11,481 bases of DNA from Endotrypanum monterogeii (lineage: Eukaryota > Euglenozoa > Kinetoplastea > Trypanosomatida > Trypanosomatidae). A model generated the notes under the pieces. That model ran no database searches. It had not been told where the DNA came from and saw nothing but the letters and a program-made list of their open reading frames with translations. Positions 1 to 6,462 of this stretch are shown here, in pieces (the stretch's first letter is position 1; each line of letters starts with the position of its first letter). The position numbers were made by a program, and so were the translations under genes. Location: the NCBI GenBank assembly GCA_000333855.2, contig CM007342.1:505127-516607 (forward strand), written 5' to 3'.

Positions 1-30
1 CAGCGCTGAGCCAGGTATCCTTGAGTGTGT

Positions 31-144
31 CTTGGAGAGACAAATGTGAGTAAGCGGCGGGCGTTGGTCATCGAGACGGGAGGGAGACGCGCACCACCGT
101 AATTCAAAAAAGGGGGGAGGAGCATCGAGTTGTCCAGAACGAGT
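31..144 (-). promoter_or_regulatory. Possible spliced-leader acceptor of the next downstream gene
   Basis: The minus strand is AG-free from about 144 to 33. It contains CTCCTCCCCCCTTTTTT and TTTGTCTCTCCAAG, with the final G at 31. The frame from an ATG at 71 (MTNARRLLTF...) stays open for 23 codons to the left edge, but this ATG lies before the AG and would be removed if that acceptor is used. The next gene may start just outside the window. The evidence is positional only. Confidence 0.25.
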
Positions 145-548
145 CCTGACGTGGAGCATGGATCAAAGCAGCTACCAACGGCGTGTACGTCCGTTGCAGC
201 ATGGGTGCTGGCACAGGCCTGTGTGCAGATGGCACCTGCACCATCTCAGCACAACACGCACCCGTAGGAAGGCATTCGTGCAGGCAGATGCAAGCGGTGC
301 ACGGCGACATGGGCGAGAGGCAGGCGAGCGGAGAGGCAGCTGCGTCGTCGCCAAGGGTCGCAAGGAAAACAAACGACCAGCAGAACATACAGTCCCCCGG
401 CTCCTCATGCGGCCAACTCCCATCCCGATGCCCCGCGGTCAGAATGACTCACTGGGGCGCAGTAGGGTGTACATGCAACGACGCGGAGTCGGCTCACCGT
501 CCTCGCGTTCCGGAGCGCTGTGCTCCCTTTTGCTCTCGCAGCATTGAA

Positions 549-592
549 CATATATGCACATTCACACACACGCGCACGTACGTATACATATA
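549..592. repeat. Alternating purine-pyrimidine tract
   Basis: ACATATATGCACAT, CACACACACGCGCACGTACG and TATACATATA in succession, nearly all alternating purine and pyrimidine, a composition that can adopt left-handed DNA. It lies in non-coding sequence. Confidence 0.75.
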
Positions 593-710
593 GATGGGGA
601 TGAATGCCGTCGGATACACTCGACGCGTGCGGGCCCACGCACTCGCATCCTTTCTGGGTCCACAGAAAGGTGATCGACCTATCCAGACCCCTCTCTCACC
701 CCAACAACTG

Positions 711-762
711 CACACACACACACGCGCACACACACACACGGACACACACAAACACACACACG
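711..762. repeat. Imperfect CA repeat
   Basis: CA dinucleotides interrupted by CG, GG and AA steps over about 52 bases, in the gap downstream of the Atg8-like gene. In the message made from the minus strand this would read as a GU-rich tract. Confidence 0.92.
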
Positions 763-1453
763 CATACGGACTTACGCGGAGACAGAGATACACACTTTAG
801 CAGAAGTGTCTGGGTTGATTGTAGGGCTAGAAAAAATCAAGAAGAGGTGCAGTCGCTTTCAGAGAACTGGTAGGTGTGGACTGGCTACAGTTGTCACGGC
901 TCGATACAGGGAAATAGCGGGGCGAGCGGCAAACAGTGAAGGTGTGCTGCGACTGCTGGAGTACGCAAAAGAGATGCCCCTGTGTGAAAAGACTGAGGTT
1001 GCATATAATTTGTCCTCTGCAAAGTAGCCAGGTATTGTTCACCAATCTACACTCTCTCTATCGACGTGCATCAGAACCGACCCTCGCAAAAGGAGTGCAT
1101 GTGGAGGGATGGGCCACTGACGCTTCGAAGGATTGACCAGCTACCAGCTGAATGGACGCATAAGCTTGACATGCCCTGTGGATGCATAGTCGTGTGCGTT
1201 CCATGGGCATATGAATGGGTCGGAGGGGGATAGGGGTAACCTCTAGGTGGAAATGAAAGGGAGGATGACAGGAGCAGAGAGGCGGAGGGGAACTACACCC
1301 CTGGAACGAGACATAGCACAGCACAGGTACGCGAGCGTGGTTCGAAAACAAAAAAAATGGGGAGAGGGCAAAAGGTGCTTCGCTGGCTGCATAGCCACAG
1401 AGATTTTTGGAAAATAAAAGTTGACAAGCAGAGACAGTCACGGTTTTTTGTAT

Positions 1454-1498
1454 GTTTGTTTGTTTGTTTGTGTGTGGGTGTGGGTGTGTGGGTGTGTG
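1454..1498. repeat. TTTG and GT repeats
   Basis: Four TTTG units followed by GTGTG/GGGTG repeats, in the probable 3' UTR of the Atg8-like gene about 190 bases past its stop. In the message this would read as CA- and CAAA-rich sequence. Confidence 0.9.
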
Positions 1499-1686
1499 AA
1501 GGGGGAGAGTTGAAGAGACAAGTGAGGGGACAAAAGGATAAACAAAAAAAAAAGAAAGCAGACTGCTCAAGGGCACACCACAAGAAAACCGCTAAGAGGT
1601 ACCTCATTAGAAGAGCTGAGCTACAAGGGAAGACGCACATCCTGACCTGTACAACTTCTCCCCTAGAATGTTTTTTCTTCGTCACT

Positions 1687-2853
1687 TCAAAATACTGTTG
1701 CTGCCTCTCCCACGCCTGGACACGCATCTCCACCAAAAGTGTTCTCCAATAGGTACCCAAGGTACAGAAATCCGTCTGGGTGGCGGTGGCGCTCGTAGAG
1801 GTCTCCAAGCAGCGAGTTGCCAGGAACAAGCACGTCATTCTCTCCAACTGATAAAAAGACTGACTGGCAGCTGTCCAAGGCGAGGCGGTCTCGCAATGTC
1901 AGGATGACCTCCGCTACGGACTTAGTGCGCGGCAGGATGCACTTGAGTGTACTCTTGGTAGAAGGGGTTGCGGAGACAGAAGAAGGCGAGGGAGCCACTA
2001 CGCTCGCCCCCGCGCGGTTACTACACGAAAGCCTTGCACCCTTTGCGTACCCGCTGCTCACTGAATCACTGGACGGCTTTGCTTCGCTATGTAGCAAGGA
2101 GGAGGATGACGGTGAGAGTCGCAAGTGACTCTCGGCAGGCTCTACAATGACTGGAACTGTACTGCCGCCATAAAGCGTGCGCATCTTGTTGGACAACCTG
2201 CAGCGATACTCGAAGGGGTGCATAAACTGGTAATGGGTGCGCGGCGGCGGCGGTGGCGGCGGTGGGGACGTAGGCAAAGCTGTGGCCTGTAACGAAGGAG
2301 TGATGGGCGATGACAAAGACAGTGACGGGCGCGGAGGGGGAAACACTGGCGGGGAGCTCTGCGACCCCTGAAAAGCTCTCCTGGACGACGCCCTGGCGCT
2401 GGCACGGGTGTGCAAAGGTGCCCCTTTCGCTAGCGTTGCACGGGAGTCAGGAACTCGCACGGGCCCCGCTGCGGTGCGCTGATTCCGCCTCCTGGTCCCT
2501 GTGCGCTCTTGCATGCCCTCCTGCAAAGGAGAGTGACAGGCGCTGCTACTGTGTTTGTTGGTTGTGACACTGTACGAGAATGGGGGGATGAGTGACACAG
2601 ACCTGCGTCTGTTGTCAGTAGTCCTCACTGTTTCGCCCTCCCTCGGTGGGGGTCCTGTTTGCGGAACTGTCGATGAGGAGGCGTTGCTCTTGCTCGCAAT
2701 GCGACCGGCGCCCTCCACATTGTCGTCACACTCACGCGGCGAGAGGTACGGCGCCGACGAGAATGATGACAAGGAGGAAGGGGAGAGGGATGAGGGGGTG
2801 TATGGAGAGCCTGTTTGGCTCGCTGGGGCACGGCCTTCGCCCACACGCGGCAT
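1687..2853 (-). CDS. Atg8/LC3-like ubiquitin-fold protein with long disordered N-terminal extension
   Basis: 388 residues. Residues 1-204 are Ser/Pro/Arg-rich, look disordered and end in eight prolines (197-204). Residues about 205-374 match the Atg8 fold: HPFEYR (212-217; Atg8 has HPFEKR), VPVIVE (233-238), KCILP (304-308; Atg8 KYLVP), a helix ending LRDRLAL (320-326), SVFLSV (331-336), DLYE (351-354), DGFLYL (360-365) and ENTFG (370-374). Gly374 is in the position of the glycine that ATG4 exposes for conjugation to phosphatidylethanolamine, and a 14-residue tail follows. Between VPVIVE and KCILP lie about 65 residues, mostly Ser-rich, where Atg8 has roughly 13, so about 50 are inserted. The start is well supported: an in-frame TAA directly precedes this ATG, and no other ATG occurs on this strand for 632 bases upstream. 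The known family role is autophagosome membrane formation; a role here is inferred. It could instead be trypanosomatid ATG12, since L. major ATG12 is reported to need C-terminal processing, although HPFE and VPVIVE favour Atg8. Confidence 0.88.
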   Translation of the reverse strand: MPRVGEGRAPASQTGSPYTPSSLSPSSLSSFSSAPYLSPRECDDNVEGAGRIASKSNASSSTVPQTGPPPREGETVRTTDNRRRSVSLIPPFSYSVTTNKHSSSACHSPLQEGMQERTGTRRRNQRTAAGPVRVPDSRATLAKGAPLHTRASARASSRRAFQGSQSSPPVFPPPRPSLSLSSPITPSLQATALPTSPPPPPPPPRTHYQFMHPFEYRCRLSNKMRTLYGGSTVPVIVEPAESHLRLSPSSSSLLHSEAKPSSDSVSSGYAKGARLSCSNRAGASVVAPSPSSVSATPSTKSTLKCILPRTKSVAEVILTLRDRLALDSCQSVFLSVGENDVLVPGNSLLGDLYERHRHPDGFLYLGYLLENTFGGDACPGVGEAATVF

Positions 2854-3099
2854 TTACACACTGCGTGCAGCACAGACACGAACGTGTAGCTCTACAGGAG
2901 GCGGGTGGGAATGCGCAGTGTCAGCAGGCTGGGGAGAGCTCGATTGTGTGGAGAGGTGTGTACAGCTTCGCCAGGTAAGAGGAACGTGTAGAATCCCTTG
3001 ACAGTTGGTTACAGCGGAGCAGATTCGTTTTTGCTGAGGATTGATTATGTGGGTGAAGCAGTGGTCGCCTTTTCCCCTCTGTTTTATACGTGAGAAATA

Positions 3100-3102
<3 letters not shown>

Positions 3103-3140
<38 letters not shown>
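3103..3140. repeat. (AT)19 microsatellite
   Basis: An uninterrupted AT repeat of 38 bases, about 10 bases inside the predicted 5' leader of the Atg8-like gene, directly downstream of the acceptor at 3151. Its length is probably variable between isolates. Confidence 0.95.
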
Positions 3141-3142
<2 letters not shown>

Positions 3143-3150
3143 CAAACTGT

Positions 3151-3259
3151 CTGGAGAAAGGGAAGGAGAAGCAAGGTGGCGGGGTGACCGACAATATAAC
3201 GAGGAGGAGTGAAGAAAAAAGAAAAGGGAAAAAAAGAGAAATGGGCCAGACTTTTTCTT
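3151..3259 (-). promoter_or_regulatory. Predicted spliced-leader acceptor for the Atg8-like gene
   Basis: The minus strand has no AG from 3259 down to 3153, a long exclusion zone. It holds a T/C tract (about 3200-3245) and then CTTCTCCTTCCCTTTCTCCAG, whose final G is at 3151. A second AG follows at 3148-3147. Splicing here gives a leader of about 297 bases with no AUG before the start at 2853. A weaker alternative, CTTCTTCTCTCCCCCAG, ends at 3388, and a short one (CCTCCTGTAG) lies near 2896. Confidence 0.6.
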
Positions 3260-3882
3260 CCTTGGTTCGTTGTTCGTGGCGCTTTCCCCTTCCTTGGGAA
3301 GGACACCCAAAGGTTGTGCGGGCGAGAGCAGAAAAAAAAAAAATAGAGCAGTAGACAAGTGTAGTCAAAATGTGTCTATGGTGAAAGCTGGGGGAGAGAA
3401 GAAGGCGGACGTATCCCTCCAAGAACAGGAAGAAGAAACTGTAATGAATCTACTTGGAGGTGCAGAATGTATGTCGACAGGAGCACATAACAAACTGTTA
3501 GTGGGAGGGAAATAGGCAAGGAAGATAAGAAATGGAGAAAGAAACAGTGCGACGAAGGAATACCACGAGCGTGAGGAAAAGCTGGGAGCGGTGTGCCGGG
3601 TATTCATGAGTCGAGCAATCCTCTCTACGAACTCCCTTCACTTTTCTTTGCTGCTGTGATTGCTGGCCGGACATGTGTGTGCGTACGCAAGAATGCACGC
3701 GGAGACGTTGGGTATGTGGGCGCTTTTTTTTGTTGTTTTTCTGTTTTATGTTCGTGCTTTTATGTGCGAAAAGGAGAGAAGAGCAGACCCCTTCACCATC
3801 CCAATAATCAACCGTCGTCGTAATTTGGGGGAAAAGAGGATAAAAAGAAAATGTCGCCATGAGGGCAAGCTACCCTCTCCAT

Positions 3883-3921
3883 GTATATATATACATATAT
3901 ATATGTGTGTGTGTACGTATA
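3883..3921. repeat. Mixed AT/GT alternating purine-pyrimidine tract
   Basis: GTATATATATAC followed by ATATATATAT, GTGTGTGTGT and ACGTATAC: an almost purely alternating purine-pyrimidine stretch with self-complementary parts, in the probable 3' UTR of the 877-residue gene. Confidence 0.9.
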
Positions 3922-5444
3922 CCGAAAATTGCGCTTCGCGGGTGTGAAAAAAAAAAACGTGCGTCTTTACCCGGTGTGCATGCACGAAATATTGATGTCT
4001 GAGTGCGAGTCGGATGAAAACACGGCGATAGATTGAACAAAAAAAAAATAAATAAAGACGTAGCTGAGAGCAATGCGGATGAGGGGTGGTGATCACCGCC
4101 TTACAAGGAAGCTGGAAAGGAATCGCGGCAAGATGGCGAGCGAAATCGGTATGCATAAATAAGCATAATCGACATCGACCAAGGTGATGCGCCACGAAGT
4201 CACCAGCAGAGTGGCCACCTGCCTCACCCACTTCGTCGCCACAGAAAAACGATACCCGCACTCTCAGGGGGTGTGTGGTTTCCTGCAGACCACAAAACCA
4301 CCAACTGGTTCCTTATATCTCCGTCTCCCGGCGCGAACGAGGTCATACACGGAAACACCATACCCCACAGCCACAGCTGACGACGTTGCACGCAGTGTCA
4401 GTACACCGTAGTGAAGTAACTGACGGAAATACCTCGGCGCACCTCAGCAGGTGATGAGACCACCTTTTTTTTTTTCATCTATCCGCGGATCGCTTTTCAC
4501 TACTCAACAGCGGCTGATGTCCATTATGGTAGGCTTCTACCAGTATTATGTTTCCATGTACCTCCTTAAGGACCTTTTCTTCCATTACTGGAGGCATCAG
4601 GGCAGCGGTAACGTGTATGGGAGAGATGAAGAGGGGGAGGGGGGGGGCAAGAATGCTTCGCAGAGAAGGGAACTCATGATGAGCAGCAAAACATAACGCT
4701 TTTGTGGACGTGCCTGTGTGAAATTGTGTGTATATGCTTGGAACTGTGTATGCCACTTTCTGCTAGCACGCACTCATATTCTGTCGGCAGCCAGAAATAC
4801 AACGAACAATCATGTTTATGGATGAGCTGATGTCTCTTTCATGGATGCAGGGTGCAGGGGGGGGGCGATATATGTGTGTATGCCTTGGGTGAGTCGGTCG
4901 GTGGTAGAGTGAGTAGAGAGGTAAATATTCGGGGAAAAAAAACTCAACTCTGCAAAGAGGTAAAAAAAACCGCAGGTGAGCAGCATTCGCTCGACACCCC
5001 TCCCCCTCTCCACTGCACTGGACCACAATTCTAATCCACTAACAAACAAACATACTCCACTCACCGTGACACCACAGCGCCCGAGAAAGGCGAGGAGGCG
5101 CGGAAAGAATAAGTGTGGTGGAAGCCTTCAATTTCTTTTTCCGGGATTGGCGAAGAGGTGAATCATCAGTGAAGCGATACACCGTACACAGAAACAGAGA
5201 GGCCCACGCGCTGGCGCAGCGGCACGTAAACAATGAAATCTCTAGGCCAACTTTCTTTTCAATCACCCAAGTCAGTCAAAAAGCAAAAAAAAAACTCTCA
5301 AAACGCGCCCTTGTATAGCAATACGCTCTAAGTCTGAAGGTGTCGGCAACGCAGACAAGGAAGATCACAGTTAACGGCTGCCAGAGTTACCTATGTGTCT
5401 CTGCCTGGTATCTTCGTTGTGTGTATGTGGGTGGGTGGGTGTGT

Positions 5445-5711
5445 TCATCTGTAAATGTGGGTACGCGCGCGTAGATGAAGCCTCGGTCCACTATATTTCC
5501 GACCCCCCCCCGCCCTAGACAGACATTGGGCACACTCCTCCCCCCCCCTTGCTTCCCCCCATCCGTACCTACATCGTAAAACATCCACAGAAACAAATAC
5601 CCTTTCCGTCGTCTCCCCCTTTGTGACACGCAGCATTTTACATGGGTGAGGAACAACGCAAGGCCAGAGAGGAGGGCCTACGCTTGCTGCTGCTGTTGTT
5701 GATCGGCTCAT
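5445..5711 (-). other. Weak candidate small ORF (88 codons) with an upstream acceptor-like site
   Basis: The ATG at 5711 opens an 88-codon frame ending in TGA. Just upstream on the minus strand are 15 T (5736-5750) and an AG at 5718-5717, which would leave a leader of about 5 bases. Against it, the frame runs through G-rich homopolymers coding for Gly, codon use is not GC-biased like the neighbouring genes, and no domain is recognisable. It may be a chance ORF within a 3' UTR. Confidence 0.15.
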
Positions 5712-6225
5712 CACCACTTAATGCAGACGATAAGCAAAAAAAAAAAAAAACGCTCGTCTTGTTTTGATTTTTTCAAAAAAAAAAAACTCTTATAACAGCG
5801 GATGGAAGCAGAGAGATCACGCAGGCGCGAGAGAAAATAAAATGAGCGGCAGAAGTCGGGTAGCTGTCCGACACAGACCCAACTCGTCTCTGCCAACCGC
5901 GATCTTGACGAGACCCCCCAAATCAAAAACGAGAAGGGGAGGGGTGAAGGTGCATCAATGTGGGAAGCCTCTTTCTTTTTTTTTTTTTGCAGACGATGAG
6001 AAGGGGTCAAAACGATGGCCTGTAAGAGGGGATGCGGCAATGGAAACGTAAACAGGAGGCGGCAGCGCACACAGTGAGTATCCTCCAACACAAGTTTGAT
6101 TGCTGGTGCAAAGCGAACACTATCGGGTCTGCGTGCCGTCCCAATCACCTCAACTCCAGATACACGTCCACAAGAGAAACAGCTTAATCGCTAGACCTGC
6201 AACGTGTCCCCTCTTATGAAGGACA

Positions 6226-6250
6226 GGGAGAGGGAGGGGGGGGAGGGGGG
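6226..6250 (+). other. G-quadruplex-type motif
   Basis: Four G runs of 3, 3, 8 and 6 separated by AGA, A and A fit the standard quadruplex pattern. It sits about 213 bases past the stop of the 877-residue gene on the template strand, so the RNA would carry C runs instead. Formation in the cell is not shown by the sequence. Confidence 0.6.
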
Positions 6251-6413
6251 CACGCCCACACCTACACATCTCCCTCTCTCCAAATAAGTTTTTCCTCTAA
6301 CCCGCACGACACCACACCTCGCTGCAGAAAAAGAGAGTCATCACCCAAAATGCCAAGAGCTCAAAGGCTTTGGCGACTGAAGCTGGCTTGCATCTTGTGA
6401 CGCACCGTTGCCA

Positions 6414-6425
6414 GGGGGGGGGGGG
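6414..6425. repeat. Run of 12 G (C12 in the message)
   Basis: A homopolymer that begins 38 bases past the stop codon of the 877-residue gene. In the message it would be a poly(C) tract near the start of the 3' UTR. Its length is prone to slippage and sequencing error. Confidence 0.9.
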
Positions 6426-6462
6426 CACCAAGCGAAATCTGCTGACCCTCGTCCCACCTCAT

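Larger units (their letters stand above)
72..1686 (-). other. Non-coding gap downstream of the Atg8-like gene (probable 3' UTR and intergenic)
   Basis: No convincing gene. The ORFs here on both strands are short, overlapping and built largely from simple repeats (CA, GT, TTTG and A runs), and none shows a recognisable domain. The gap should hold the 3' UTR and poly(A) site of the Atg8-like gene; in trypanosomatids that site is set by the next splice acceptor rather than by a sequence signal. Confidence 0.6.
3260..6462 (-). other. 3.2-kb gap with no convincing gene (probable long 3' UTR of the 877-residue gene)
   Basis: The stretch is rich in homopolymers, AT and GT repeats and G runs. ORFs of 120-171 codons occur on the minus strand (for example 3498-3860, 3746-4261 and 5711-6148), but they consist of Phe, Lys, Tyr and His runs encoded by those repeats. 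The part at about 4080-4700 is less repetitive but has no coding signature on either strand. One 88-codon ORF at 5445-5711 is listed separately. I could not identify a retroposon remnant by eye. Confidence 0.55.

Noticed and set aside
158..593. Overlapping plus-strand ORFs of 129 and 136 codons
   Set aside because: Two frames open across the same bases, with Arg/Cys/His-rich composition and no domain, on the strand opposite to the array.
1339..1349. GGTTCGAAAAC, resembling a tRNA B box
   Set aside because: It departs from the consensus at the end, and no A box, cloverleaf stems or T terminator in the right place can be found.
1293..1847. 184-codon ORF on the minus strand overlapping the 3' end of the Atg8-like gene
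   Set aside because: It overlaps a recognised domain out of frame, and its remainder is Phe runs and Thr/His/Pro repeats from simple-sequence DNA.
3027..3818. Weak inverted similarity between 3027-3072 (minus) and 3779-3818 (plus), sharing CTTCACC and ATAATCAA
   Set aside because: Only short exact blocks of 7-8 bases with gaps between; it could hint at degenerate retroposon copies, but by eye it is not above chance.
3746..4261. 171-codon minus-strand ORF in the long gap
   Set aside because: The frame passes through A runs and AT/GT repeats, giving Phe and His/Ile/Tyr repeats; there is no recognisable domain and no coding-type composition.
4450..4516. Possible C/D snoRNA (GTGATGA followed by CTGA about 60 bases on)
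   Set aside because: The flanks do not form a terminal stem and the interval contains an 11-T run; both boxes are short enough to occur by chance.
4676..4682. ATGATGA, a possible snoRNA C box
   Set aside because: No CTGA box follows within a suitable distance.
5711..6148. 145-codon minus-strand ORF
   Set aside because: Contains Lys and Phe homopolymers from poly(A)/poly(T) runs and shows no domain; probably open by chance.
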